From Azospirillum sp. B21 (GTDB lineage: Bacteria; Pseudomonadota; Alphaproteobacteria; Azospirillales; Azospirillaceae): a DNA stretch of 64,000 nucleotides. A program made the translations under genes and the position numbers. The stretch spans positions 62,001 through 126,000 of the forward strand of contig NZ_VTTO01000012.1 in assembly GCF_008364825.1 (NCBI RefSeq), written 5' to 3'. Numbering within the stretch: position 1 is the first letter of the stretch; each line of letters begins with the position of its first letter. Below, piece by piece: positions 43,048 through 52,138 of the stretch. The notes under the pieces are model-generated. The model ran no database searches. It was not told the DNA's origin and was given only the letters and a program-made list of their open reading frames with translations.

Positions 43048-43746
43048 GGTCTACACTGAGGAGGTTTGCTGGGGTCAGGCAGATCGAAGCGCCAACCTGA
43101 GGGATGGCAGTAAGGACCGGTGATCAGTCACTAAGCCATCATGGCCTCCAACACGTCACCATGACGTCGTCGGGTCTATAATGGCGTGGCGCCATTGCTG
43201 GATATACCTTCATAGCCTTCAACACGTCACTGTGACAAAGCGGAGGCTATGTTGGCGCGACTCACGTCCGCCATCATGACCCCCATTACGTCACTGTGAC
43301 GTGCTGGGGGCTATCGTGGCGCGTCTGTCTGCGTTCAGCATGGCCAGCATAGCCTCTATCTCGTCACCGCTGGACTGGTGATCGTGGCTGCGCGCCATTA
43401 TGGCCTCCATTGCGTCACCGTGACATGCTTGGGGCTGTGTTGGCGTCGGCCATTCCACCGGGAAAGCCTCCAACGCGTCACCGTGACGCAACGGAGGCCA
43501 TGATGGCGTTCCGGAGCATGTTTCACTGGAGCCGCAAGGCCCTTGCCGCCCTCGCACCGTGTGGGCGGCCATTATAGCATCCGCTGTGTCACGGTGACGT
43601 GTTGGAGGCTATGAAGGCAGCGCTTGTGCCGCCATTATGCCCCCCGCTGCGTCACCTCGACTTTGTTAGCCCCTGTAAGCCCGTTGCCATCATAGCCTCC
43701 GTCGCGTCACTATGGTCCAACCGGCACAATCGAGACATGAAGGCCT

Positions 43747-45144
43747 ATGGAGAGGGGAACCAAGCGTGTGACGCCGGCCGCGGATGCCGAGGACACTTCG
43801 GCTGAGCTACGCGTCCAGCAGGCGGCACCAGCGGTCAACGGCCCGAGGCGGAGTCCTCTCGCTGTGTCCAACTGGATGCACGGCGATCCCAGCTTCCTGA
43901 AGGTCCGCGAGCTGATCGAGGTCCTGGACCCGGATTTGTCGGTTGTGGATCGAAAGCTCCTCGATGCCATGTTGGCCCACGCTTCCGATACGGTGTTGAG
44001 CGACGCTGCGACGGGAGAAGCGGCTCCTGGTACCCGCGTCTATTCGGCGTTGGCTACCGACGTTAAGCGGGCGATGGGATGGGAAAGCCACAAGAGCAAC
44101 AGCCGAATTCTGGCCGCAGCGAAGAACTTGCAAAGCTCGGTCATCACCATCGGGTATTTCGCTCCGGGAGATAACACCCTTCGGCACAGGAACATCAGCT
44201 TGATCACGCTCTCGGAGGTTCCGGAGAGCCATGGTGTCATCTACTGGCGCTTCAGCCCTGAGGTCGAAAAGCTCCTGTCGATGAAGGGGGAGCGGTTCCT
44301 TGTTCAGCTCAAGGTGCTTGCGAAACTGACGTCGGGTTACAGCCACCGTCTCTATCAGCTTCTGTGCGCCAACACTGACCGCGAGACCCTGTCTTGGACC
44401 GTTCCTGCTGGAGATCTAAGGCAGGTATTGAATGCTGCCGCCGAGAGCTACGACAAATGGGCCGCCTTCGAACGTCGGGTGTTGAAGGTTGCCGTGGATG
44501 AAATCAACCAACACGCTGCGTTCAACATCCGGTACGAGTTGGTTTTGCAGGAGCGAACCAAGAAGCGCACGCACATCCGCTTCATTTTCGAAGGCCCGGC
44601 TTCCGCATTGCCGCCAGCTGAAACCGGTCCGCTCTTGGAGGAGCCTACAGGCCAGCTTGTGTTTGATCTGCCAGGGGCCACTGAAACGAGCATGCCTCCC
44701 CCTTCGGCATTTGCTGGGAAGCTAGGGATTCGGGTGCGGAGCCGATATCGGGAGGAGTTCCCTGGAGCACCGATTGATGACCTGATCGACCTGTGGGCCA
44801 CCTGGTGCGTCAGGCATCGAATAAAGGCGGAACGACCGCCAAGGGTGTTCGAACGATGGCTGAACAGCCTGTTCGGAGATCTCGTATTGGAGGCCCGGGA
44901 GGGCGACGCCTCTGTGTGGTCAACAGCGTTCAGTCGGGACCTGGACCAACCGGTGTATCGTGTCATGTTCGCGCTGGGCGGGATGGTTGCTAGGCAACGC
45001 CAGCTTTGGCTGGCCCTTGCCAGAAGCAAGTATGCGGACAAGTACCCACGCACGGCGATGCCGGCGGTGTCGCTGGACTGTGTGGACTTCCACCTCTGGG
45101 TTCCACTCATCAAGAACGAGTTTATGAAAGCGAATCCGGTTTGA
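43747..45144 (+). CDS. Plasmid replication initiator (Rep_3 family)
   Basis: A 465-residue protein. ATG 43747 is taken, but GTG 43768 has a better leader (GAGGGGA). The first winged-helix domain (about 45-190) includes LIEVLDPDLSVVDRKLLDAM and FSPEVEKLLSMKGERFLVQL. The second (about 195-290) has SGYSHRLYQLLCANTDRETL, DLRQVLNAAAESYDKWAAFE and RVLKVAVDEIN. This two-winged-helix arrangement is the Rep_3/RepA layout, which binds iterons and opens the origin. A C-terminal extension of about 150 residues is longer than in typical family members. The palindrome array lies immediately upstream. Confidence 0.88.
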   Translation: MERGTKRVTPAADAEDTSAELRVQQAAPAVNGPRRSPLAVSNWMHGDPSFLKVRELIEVLDPDLSVVDRKLLDAMLAHASDTVLSDAATGEAAPGTRVYSALATDVKRAMGWESHKSNSRILAAAKNLQSSVITIGYFAPGDNTLRHRNISLITLSEVPESHGVIYWRFSPEVEKLLSMKGERFLVQLKVLAKLTSGYSHRLYQLLCANTDRETLSWTVPAGDLRQVLNAAAESYDKWAAFERRVLKVAVDEINQHAAFNIRYELVLQERTKKRTHIRFIFEGPASALPPAETGPLLEEPTGQLVFDLPGATETSMPPPSAFAGKLGIRVRSRYREEFPGAPIDDLIDLWATWCVRHRIKAERPPRVFERWLNSLFGDLVLEAREGDASVWSTAFSRDLDQPVYRVMFALGGMVARQRQLWLALARSKYADKYPRTAMPAVSLDCVDFHLWVPLIKNEFMKANPV

Positions 45145-45236
45145 GCTGACACCGTTTCGCAGGCTGAACTCCCCTAACCTGATCGGGCACCAGGGAGGCC
45201 GGCCAGCTGGCTCTCCCCAGTAGGCGGCGCGCCTAT

Positions 45237-45875
45237 TTAGCCTTTGCCCTTCGTCGAGGCCGAACGCTCCGCCGCCGGCAGGAAGTCGTTGCGCAGCGCC
45301 GCGCATCCATTGTGGCGCTTCTCTTCCAGAGTGTTCATGGGCGGCCCGGCTGTGTTGTGGATCACGGTCCACTCATCCGCGGTCAGGCGTTGACCGGAGC
45401 AGAACTTCGCCCATGCGGAGCGATGCGTGTCGATCGACCGGCTGGCCGGCGGCACCATGCCTGAGCGGCCCGCTGAGAGCTTAATCGGCTTGGACGAAGG
45501 CGCCGGCAGTTGTTCACGCTGGATTGCGGTCTTGGCGCCACTCGCCTCGGTGTTGACCGCGTTCAACCGAGCCAGGACACTCTTGATGTCCAGGTCGGAC
45601 CCAGCGGCGCCTGTGCCACTGCTCAAGTTGGCCCCGAGCGGAGCCACCGTGTAGGCCGCGTCCATCGCAATGACGTGCTCGTAACCCTCACCCCTGACCG
45701 CCGCGCCCCCCCGGCGTGCGCCGACCCATCCGACGCGAGCCTCGTAACGGGGGGGCGTGGTTTCGGCCACCTGATGCGCGGTCGCCATCACCAACGGGGC
45801 CTGGGCGGTCGTTTCCGCACAACCTGCGAGCACAGTTCCTGCAAGCAGGACGGATGCGTAGATGGTTAGGCGCAA
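45237..45875 (-). CDS. Putative lipoprotein
   Basis: A 212-residue protein with a lipoprotein signal (MRLTIYASVLLAGTVLAGC, lipobox L-A-G-C). The middle is low complexity and the C-terminal part (AWAKFCSGQRLTADEWTVIH and C-A-A-L-R-N) contains two cysteines. It is divergent from the relaxase gene, with copy 2 of the operator between them. It is a plausible periplasm-facing partner of the transfer apparatus, but no family is recognised. Confidence 0.65.
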   Translation of the reverse strand: MRLTIYASVLLAGTVLAGCAETTAQAPLVMATAHQVAETTPPRYEARVGWVGARRGGAAVRGEGYEHVIAMDAAYTVAPLGANLSSGTGAAGSDLDIKSVLARLNAVNTEASGAKTAIQREQLPAPSSKPIKLSAGRSGMVPPASRSIDTHRSAWAKFCSGQRLTADEWTVIHNTAGPPMNTLEEKRHNGCAALRNDFLPAAERSASTKGKG

Positions 45876-45949
45876 AGGAACCTCTCAGTATTGAATCGCC
45901 TTGGGAGCGCCCCGGAGAGTAGCGGGGATCGGCATCTGCGCGCGCCGCC

Positions 45950-45976
45950 GAAAGGCGACGATTTTCAGCGTCTTTC
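45950..45976. promoter_or_regulatory. 27-bp dyad operator, copy 2 (traI promoter region)
   Basis: GAAAGGCGACGATTTTCAGC then GTCTTTC, followed by GGTGGCGAGAA. It ends 41 bp before the relaxase start and also faces the divergent lipoprotein gene, so one bound protein could control both. Confidence 0.75.
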
Positions 45977-46017
45977 GGTGGCGAGAAACCAAGATCGACT
46001 TTGGTACAGAGATCCCC

Positions 46018-48876
46018 ATGAAGAAGTTAATTTCAGACCTCTCTGACAAAGCGCGTCGCTGGGCCTTCCCCGGCTACTACGCCAATGCGCCGCTCGCGTC
46101 GAAGCCGGAAATTGACGTCGACGAGGAAGTGCCGCGCTATCCTCCCTACGAGAAGGGGCTCCCAGTCTACAGCACCGAGCGCCTCATGCGCCGGCAGCCG
46201 GAAATGCTCATCAAGATCCGGCAGACGTTTTCATTTCCGGATGAGGACTACAACCGGATCATCCTGCCGGTAATCGAGCGCTTCGCCTCGTATATTCACC
46301 TTCTGCCATCCTCGGAGCACCATCATCACAAAGGGGCTGGTGGTGCGTTCCGGCATGGGCTTGAGGTGGCGTTCTCCGCAGGCCGCTCCAGCGGCGCACA
46401 CATTTTCATGCCGGAGGGCACCCCCCTCGAACGCAAGCGCGTAGAAATCCGCTGGCAGGCTGCGATCTTCTTTGCCGGCCTCCTCCATGACGTCGGCAAG
46501 CCGGTCACGGATGTCGAGGTGGTCAATGCCGATGGCTCGCTCATGTGGAGCCCTTACTCGGAGACGATCAGCGAGTGGGCCAATAAGCATGGCGTTGAAC
46601 GCTACTTCCTGCGTTGGAAGCGCAACCGGGGTAATGAACACCGCATCCTGGGGGGCTCCATTGCCCAAAGTCTGATTCCCAAGCATGTGGTTCACTGGCT
46701 TAACGAAGGGGGCTCTGACATAAACCAGACTCTGAACCTTTATCTATCGGGGTCGGAAAAGCTCAAGCACCTCCTCGTCGATCTTGTCACCAAGGCGGAC
46801 TCCGCCAGTGTTGAGCGCGACCTCGTCGCCACCGGCCATGGGAAGATCCGCGATCCGGGGTTCGGCGTTCCCGTCGAGCAATTTGTGCTCGATGCCATGC
46901 GGCGCCTTCTAGCCGACGGCACATGGAAGATCAACGAACCGGGGGCGCGGGTCTGGGTGGTTTCCGATGGCGTGACGGACGGCGTGTTCGTGGTCTGGAA
47001 GAAGGCGGTCGAAGACATCATCGAGCTGCTGCAAACCGACCGCATCCAGGGAATTCCGAGAAATCCTGATACGCTTGCAGACGTAATGGTCGAGCGTGAT
47101 CTGGCGGTGTCCAAGAAGCTTGGAAACCAGGTGTACCGGTACTGGCCGGTTTGTCCGGACGCGCTGACCAACAACGGCAACCCGGTGAGGCTGCTGATGC
47201 TGCGCCTCCAAGCGCCCTCGCTGCTATTCTCCGAGCCTCCACCCTACGTTGGCGCGCAGATTGACCCGGCGCCAGCACCTCCGCAACCGTCGGGTTCGAC
47301 AGGATCGTCCACGAGCTCGCCTGCGGCGGCGTTGCCAGCCGCGGCCGTGCAGACGCAAGGTCAGGTTTCGCCGGCTGCACCCAAGGCCCCGCCGGCTGCT
47401 GGCGTCCACTGCGGCTCATGCGGTGTTGTGCACCCTAACCCCGTTTCAGCCGGCGCGGCATGGACCTGTGCCGACTGTGGGGCCGTCCACAACGCGCTGG
47501 CCGCGCCAGCCGCTTCAGCCGCCCAGGCAGCGGTGCCCGCGGCTTCCGTGATCCAACCGGTCCAAGGACCTGTGGCGTCGAACAGCACGGTGAGCAAACC
47601 CATTGTGCAGGCACCAGGCGGGAAGGCTAACGTCCCTGGCGTGACGGTCAGCAAGCCAGTGGTAGGTGCGCCCCCCAAAAGCACGCCCAAAGTGACAACC
47701 GGCAAGGCACCACTCCAGCCCGGTACTCGCAGGTCACCTCAGGACGATGGTTTCTGGCACACGACCGGGGATGAAGAAGCCTCACTTAAACCGAGATCCG
47801 GTGCAGCGGATGCCGTGAGCAATGCCGAGCCTCCTCCACCTGCTAAGCCCCCCGCGACGAGTTCCAAAACCGCGGCCGTCGCGCCCACAGCGCGAAGCGA
47901 ACTGTTCGGCAAGGGCAAAGCTGGTCGGCTCCTGGTCGCGATGGCCGAGGATATCGCCGGCGGACGCGCGAATTGGGGCGAAAGCCTCGCGCAGGTCGAC
48001 GAGCACCTTATGGCGAAGATGCCGGAGGGGTTTGTCCCTTACCTGCGATTTGAGCTAACGGATGGCGAGCCTGATGCCCAACCTGTCGAACTGGCGAGCC
48101 TGCTCAGGGACGCGGGATGGATCGTCAAAGACCATCCGGACGCCGTGACATCGATCAGAGTGATCGCCGGCATCAAAGGCGTCGTGATCCGGAAGGACAT
48201 TGCTGCACTGGTGGAAGCGGTCGCCGGCGATGGGAGCCGTCCTGAGATTGAGCAACAGCCTGCACCGGCGACTCAACCCTCACAGCAAGGCAGCAGCGTG
48301 GATAAGAGCGCTCTGCGTCCGATGCAGACGACGGGGGGACCGGCAAACAACAATCGCGGCGGTTTCGTAGGCGCGGGAACCCGAAAAGACACTACTACAC
48401 TGGTGGAGGCCATTGCCGGCGATGGAAGCCGTTCTGTGATTGAGCCACAGCCTGAATCGGCGGCTCTATCGTCGCTGCACGGCAGCAAGGACGAACAGAA
48501 CGCTCCGCGTCCAATGCAGACGACGCGCGGATCGCCGGACATAGAAGCCGGCAGCAAACCCGGCGTCGAGCGAAGCCAAGATAAGCCGCCGCTCTTTCAC
48601 AAGGCAGAACAAAAAAAAGGGTACACGCAGAGTATCGAAGACAAGCGCACGCTAATAGCAAAGGAGTTCCTCGCGTGGTGCCGGTCAAGCCCGTGCCCTG
48701 ATTTGGTAACAGATCACGGTGATTGGCGAATAGTGCCGGCGCATGTGCTTGAGGCCGCTGCTAAAAAGCGGCAGATCGGAGTTGGCAATTTCCGACCCGC
48801 TTTCGAAAGCCTCGCGGGAGTGCAGCGCACCGACAATGACTACATGATTACAACTCAGGAGCCGAGGGGTGGTTGA
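46018..48876 (+). CDS. traI: MOBH-family conjugative relaxase (TraI_2)
   Basis: A 952-residue protein starting at 46018. The N-terminal TraI_2 domain (about 35-400) has the H-H-H-H motif at residues 101-104 (EHHHHKGAGGAFRHGLEV) and the HD-type L-L-H-D-V-G-K-P with H157-D158, the metal-binding signature of MOBH relaxases. A Pro/Ala-rich linker carries a zinc ribbon (C-G-S-C-G at about 465, C-A-D-C at about 484) and an internal duplication of some 55 residues. The C-terminal TraI_2_C domain includes KEFLAWCRSSPCPDLVTDHG. It overlaps traD by 8 bp. It nicks oriT and leads the strand into the recipient; no oriT was identified. Confidence 0.9.
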   Translation: MKKLISDLSDKARRWAFPGYYANAPLASKPEIDVDEEVPRYPPYEKGLPVYSTERLMRRQPEMLIKIRQTFSFPDEDYNRIILPVIERFASYIHLLPSSEHHHHKGAGGAFRHGLEVAFSAGRSSGAHIFMPEGTPLERKRVEIRWQAAIFFAGLLHDVGKPVTDVEVVNADGSLMWSPYSETISEWANKHGVERYFLRWKRNRGNEHRILGGSIAQSLIPKHVVHWLNEGGSDINQTLNLYLSGSEKLKHLLVDLVTKADSASVERDLVATGHGKIRDPGFGVPVEQFVLDAMRRLLADGTWKINEPGARVWVVSDGVTDGVFVVWKKAVEDIIELLQTDRIQGIPRNPDTLADVMVERDLAVSKKLGNQVYRYWPVCPDALTNNGNPVRLLMLRLQAPSLLFSEPPPYVGAQIDPAPAPPQPSGSTGSSTSSPAAALPAAAVQTQGQVSPAAPKAPPAAGVHCGSCGVVHPNPVSAGAAWTCADCGAVHNALAAPAASAAQAAVPAASVIQPVQGPVASNSTVSKPIVQAPGGKANVPGVTVSKPVVGAPPKSTPKVTTGKAPLQPGTRRSPQDDGFWHTTGDEEASLKPRSGAADAVSNAEPPPPAKPPATSSKTAAVAPTARSELFGKGKAGRLLVAMAEDIAGGRANWGESLAQVDEHLMAKMPEGFVPYLRFELTDGEPDAQPVELASLLRDAGWIVKDHPDAVTSIRVIAGIKGVVIRKDIAALVEAVAGDGSRPEIEQQPAPATQPSQQGSSVDKSALRPMQTTGGPANNNRGGFVGAGTRKDTTTLVEAIAGDGSRSVIEPQPESAALSSLHGSKDEQNAPRPMQTTRGSPDIEAGSKPGVERSQDKPPLFHKAEQKKGYTQSIEDKRTLIAKEFLAWCRSSPCPDLVTDHGDWRIVPAHVLEAAAKKRQIGVGNFRPAFESLAGVQRTDNDYMITTQEPRGG
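48190..48540 (+). repeat. Internal duplication within traI
   Basis: Two copies of a segment encoding R-K-D-I/T...L-V-E-A-V/I-A-G-D-G-S-R through R-P-M-Q-T-T begin near 48190 and 48385, about 195 bp apart. The copies are diverged at about a quarter of positions, so the duplication is not recent. Confidence 0.75.
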
Positions 48877-50665
48877 GACCTATGAAATGCCGTGGCGCCC
48901 AAACTTCGAATTGGCCGCAGCTGCGGGATGGGGTGCGAGTGCATCCCTGTGCCTGACCATTGGCGCTGCTTCTGGTCTTCCACTCTCGCCCTTTGCCTGG
49001 ATGGCGGCACTCGGCGGGGGCATGGGCGTGCACCGTGCTTACCAGGCGTGGCGCCATCACCAAAGGAAGGCCCGTCTTGCTGGAAAGCGTCTCAAGTTCG
49101 CGTCGATCAAGGAACTGCAGGCGCACATGAAACCCGGAGCCATCTGGCTGGGAAACGGTTTCGAATGGGATCAGCCGCACACGCAGTTGTGCTACGAGAT
49201 CCTGAAGCGCGACAAATCGAAGATCTTGCCGAAGGTCGAGCAGATGGGGGCCCCGTGGATCCACGGCGTCTCCATGTCCGAGGAAGACCTGCAGCTTCCG
49301 ATCAACGATACGAAGGGACACCTGCTGGTCGTTGGAACGACAGGCTCGGGCAAGACCCGGCTGTTCGACTTGCTCGTCACACAAGCCATTTTGCGCGGTG
49401 AATCGGTCATCATCATCGACCCAAAGGGCGATCGGGAACTGCGCGAGAACGCGCAGCGGGCCTGCGCGGCGTTGGGAAAGCCGGAGAAATTCGTCTGGTT
49501 CCATCCGGGCTTTCCAGAAAAGAGCGCCCGCATCGACCCGATGAAGAACTTCTCGCGCGCTACAGAACTGGCGAGCCGCATCGCCAACCTGCTGCCCGGC
49601 GAGGGGCCGGCGGACCCCTTCAAGTCCTACGCTCAAATGGCGCTCAACAATGTCGTCCAGGGGTTGGTGCTTACCGGGCGCCAGCCGAACCTGGTCAATA
49701 TACGGTCCCATCTGGAAGGTGGGCTGGACGATCTGGTCATCAGATCTGTTTCGATCTGGTGCGAGAAGCAGATCGAGATGTGGGAAGATGAGGCAAAGCC
49801 ATTTCTGAGCAACGCAAAGGGAAAGGACGGCAAAGCGCTGGCGTTGATCCGGTATTATCGCGAGAAGGTACACCACCGAGCGCCGAATACAGACCTAGAA
49901 GGTCTGCTCAGTATGTTCGAACACGACAGGACCCATTTCGGGAAAATGATTGCCTCTCTTTTGCCTCTTCTTGGGCAGCTTACATCCGGGCACATGGGCG
50001 GTTTGCTTTCGCCAAACCGCAACAATGACTTTGATGAGCGACCGATTGTGGATATGGCGAGCGTCATCAATCTGGGACAAGTCTGCTACATCGGCTTGGA
50101 CAGCTTGACCGACGCGATGGTGGGCTCGGCAATCGGGTCGATCTTGCTCGCCGACCTCGCTAGTGTCGCCGGCGACCGCTACAACTATGGTGTCAACAAC
50201 ACGCCGGTGAACATCTTCGTCGATGAAGCGGCCGAGGTGGTCAACGACCCGCTCATCCAGATCTTGAACAAAGGCCGCGGCGCCGAACTCCGGCTGCTTA
50301 TCGCCACGCAGACCTTCGCTGATTTCGTGACACGGCTGGGCTCCGAACCCAAGGCCCGCCAGGTGCTCGGCAATGTCAACAACTTGATCTCCCTGCGCGT
50401 GACCGACAACGAAACGCAGACCTACATCACCGACGGTCTGCCAACCGTCCGGGTGAAATACGTCATGACCACGCAAGGGTCCTCGATCGGCACCGGCGGT
50501 CACGAGACCATGCAGTTTGGCGGCAACGCCGGCGAACGCCTTATGGAGGAGGAAGCGGAGTTGTTCACCCCGGCCCTGCTGGGTCAGCTCCCGAACTTGG
50601 AGTTCGTCGCCAAAGTCTCAGGCGGACGCCTGCTCAAGGGCCGCCTGCCGATTCTCAAGGAGTAG
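48869..50665 (+). CDS. traD: TraD-type conjugative coupling protein
   Basis: A 598-residue ATPase. GTG at 48869 lies 7 bp after AGGAG and overlaps the traI stop. Two membrane segments (about residues 18-36 and 38-55) anchor it in the inner membrane. Walker A G-T-T-G-S-G-K-T is at 156-163 and Walker B (N-I-F-V-D-E-A-A-E) at about 447. The family-typical DPKGDRELRENAQRAC and L-L-I-A-T-Q-T-F are also present. It matches SXT/R391-type TraD in domain order and in its position after the relaxase. It links the relaxosome to the secretion channel. Confidence 0.93.
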   Translation: MVETYEMPWRPNFELAAAAGWGASASLCLTIGAASGLPLSPFAWMAALGGGMGVHRAYQAWRHHQRKARLAGKRLKFASIKELQAHMKPGAIWLGNGFEWDQPHTQLCYEILKRDKSKILPKVEQMGAPWIHGVSMSEEDLQLPINDTKGHLLVVGTTGSGKTRLFDLLVTQAILRGESVIIIDPKGDRELRENAQRACAALGKPEKFVWFHPGFPEKSARIDPMKNFSRATELASRIANLLPGEGPADPFKSYAQMALNNVVQGLVLTGRQPNLVNIRSHLEGGLDDLVIRSVSIWCEKQIEMWEDEAKPFLSNAKGKDGKALALIRYYREKVHHRAPNTDLEGLLSMFEHDRTHFGKMIASLLPLLGQLTSGHMGGLLSPNRNNDFDERPIVDMASVINLGQVCYIGLDSLTDAMVGSAIGSILLADLASVAGDRYNYGVNNTPVNIFVDEAAEVVNDPLIQILNKGRGAELRLLIATQTFADFVTRLGSEPKARQVLGNVNNLISLRVTDNETQTYITDGLPTVRVKYVMTTQGSSIGTGGHETMQFGGNAGERLMEEEAELFTPALLGQLPNLEFVAKVSGGRLLKGRLPILKE

Positions 50666-50673
50666 CTGGCGCG

Positions 50674-51243
50674 ATGATTGCCATGGAAAGCGCCATGACG
50701 ATCGGGCTGACATGCCCGTCATCCGATGATCCATGCGAGATGCTTCGGACCTTCCGCGCTGACCGCAAGCGCATCATGGCCGTCATTCGGCGGCTCGAGA
50801 TGGATTGGCCTTGCAGCGCGGAGATACAGCGGCGGATGGCCGAGTACATCACGGACGCCTTTACGGCGCCCCCGCTCAAGCGGGGCGGCGCGCCACTTCC
50901 GTTGCTGCACCGTGCTCTGGACAGGGCCTATGATGCCTACGACGCGGCCATGCTTCAGCGCGATGACCTGCGCCTTCTCGCCTTCACCGACGCCGCATTT
51001 TCAGAAGTTGGGCGGGTGCTCGCCGGGATTACTGTGACGGACAGCGGCGACCGGACGTGGGCTCCTGGTCGGGGGGCTCCGATGCTGCTCTGGCTAGGCG
51101 CAGCCCACCGGGACGTGGCGCGCTACACCCTACGCTCCGGCGACCGCACCCAAACGGCGGCACAGATCACCGCGGCCGTTGCTGACTTCGCCCTGACGGC
51201 GACGCACCGCGACATCCTCAAGGAGGCCAGCCATGGCGGCTGA
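50674..51243 (+). CDS. Conjugation-region hypothetical protein
   Basis: A 189-residue, mostly helical protein. Its start at 50674 follows AAGGAG at somewhat long spacing (11 bases). It contains LRTFRADRKRIMAVIRRLEM and PLLHRALDRAYDAYDAAML, with no signal peptide. It overlaps the next gene by 11 bp, so it belongs to the traI-traD operon. The position equals that of the small gene between traD and the DUF4400 gene in SXT-like elements, but the sequence family was not recognised. Confidence 0.65.
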   Translation: MIAMESAMTIGLTCPSSDDPCEMLRTFRADRKRIMAVIRRLEMDWPCSAEIQRRMAEYITDAFTAPPLKRGGAPLPLLHRALDRAYDAYDAAMLQRDDLRLLAFTDAAFSEVGRVLAGITVTDSGDRTWAPGRGAPMLLWLGAAHRDVARYTLRSGDRTQTAAQITAAVADFALTATHRDILKEASHGG

Positions 51244-51892
51244 ATCACAGAACACCACCTGGGCACGCTGGCTGCTCTGGCTTATCCTGGGCGAGTTCGT
51301 GATGATCGCCGTGCTGACACCGATGCTGGGACGGGACGCCCTGGACTGGCTAACGCGTGTGGAGCGTCAGTGGTCCCTCGCCGAACTCGGCCTCAACGCG
51401 ACGCTGTGGATCGAGAAGAGCGGCTTCGGTGCCTATGCGACTATCTTCCGTGACACCGGGGTCGAGCGAAATGTCTACGAGTTCTTCCTGCCGACGCAGG
51501 ACAAGATCGTGGAGAGCCGCGGCCTGGAAGCGCTTGGGGCGAACCTCTACTTTCCGATGATCAAGGCCGGGTTGGATGCTGTGTTCGGATCGCTGCAGCG
51601 GCTGTTCGTCCGGCTTGCGGCCGTGGTGCTATGGCTCCCCGTGGTGCCGCTGTTCCTAGTTCCGGCGGTCCTAGACGGCATGATGAGCTGGCGGCGCAAA
51701 CAGTACACGTTCGATTACCCCTCGCCGCTGGTGCACGGCTATGCGGCGGCGACCGCAAAGTGGCTGCTGGTCGGCTTGCCCATGGCGCTCCTCCTACCGG
51801 TGCCGATCCCGCCCCTGCTGGCGCCGTTCTTCTTCATCGCCGTAAGTCTATTGCTGATGTTGGTGGCGTCCCACACGATGAAGCGCATCTGA
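51233..51892 (+). CDS. DUF4400 integral membrane protein (TraJ-position)
   Basis: A 219-residue protein starting at 51233 behind GGAGG. Transmembrane segments lie near residues 13-30, 126-150, 172-188 and 190-212. The sequence around W-R-R-K-Q-Y-T-F-D-Y-P-S-P and S-H-T-M-K-R-I is characteristic of DUF4400 proteins of integrative conjugative elements and IncA/C plasmids. It probably helps the coupling protein or mating-pair formation at the inner membrane. It ends the first transfer operon; a strong terminator follows. Confidence 0.82.
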   Translation: MAAESQNTTWARWLLWLILGEFVMIAVLTPMLGRDALDWLTRVERQWSLAELGLNATLWIEKSGFGAYATIFRDTGVERNVYEFFLPTQDKIVESRGLEALGANLYFPMIKAGLDAVFGSLQRLFVRLAAVVLWLPVVPLFLVPAVLDGMMSWRRKQYTFDYPSPLVHGYAAATAKWLLVGLPMALLLPVPIPPLLAPFFFIAVSLLLMLVASHTMKRI

Positions 51893-51934
51893 CCGCCCCC
51901 GACCTTTGCATCTGGCGCGATGGGTTGAGCGGCT

Positions 51935-51957
51935 GGGCCGGAGCTTGTCTCCGGCCC
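51935..51957 (+). terminator. Rho-independent terminator after the DUF4400 gene
   Basis: GGGCCGGAG-CTTGT-CTCCGGCCC followed by TTTG: a 9-bp perfect GC-rich stem, 43 bp after the stop codon. Confidence 0.85.
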
Positions 51958-52049
51958 TTTGTCATTGGCGGAGCCGCCGGTCCTCGTCGGAGATGGACGA
52001 GGTAAGAACGCGCCCTTGCGGAGCACGTCCGATTGGTCCGCGCAACCGA

Positions 52050-52076
52050 GAAAGGCAGCGTTTTCCAGCGTCTTTC
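52050..52076. promoter_or_regulatory. 27-bp dyad operator, copy 3 (traL promoter region)
   Basis: GAAAGGCAGCGTTTTCCAGC then GTCTTTC, followed by AACGGCGCGAA. It lies 62 bp before traL, between the terminator and the start of the mating-pair operon. Confidence 0.75.
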
Positions 52077-52138
52077 AACGGCGCGAAGCCGCGCCGAAAA
52101 CGGGCATAAATGCGCCAGACGTGCAAGGGGATTGGCAC

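Larger units (their letters stand above)
42289..43740. repeat. Array of 51-bp palindromes, probable replication origin (iterons)
   Basis: Seven units keep the full 51 bp: 42289-42339, 42352-42402, 43135-43185, 43206-43256, 43270-43320, 43394-43444 and 43568-43618. A further good unit ends at 43507, and about eight half or degraded units lie near 42416, 42497, 42600, 42661, 42722, 43344, 43631 and 43686. The consensus half is GCCATTATGGCCTCCA, the centre CGTCACCGTGACG, and the other half the complement of the first, giving 25+1+25 symmetry. The units fall in two clusters (42.29-42.75 and 43.13-43.72 kb) directly before a Rep_3-type initiator gene. A role as Rep-binding iterons is inferred; a partition or transcription role is not excluded. 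Confidence 0.8.

Noticed and set aside
42289..43740. Regular repeats suggesting a CRISPR array
   Set aside because: Units are 51-bp palindromes that differ from one another, spacing is irregular, and there are no unique equal-length spacers or cas genes.
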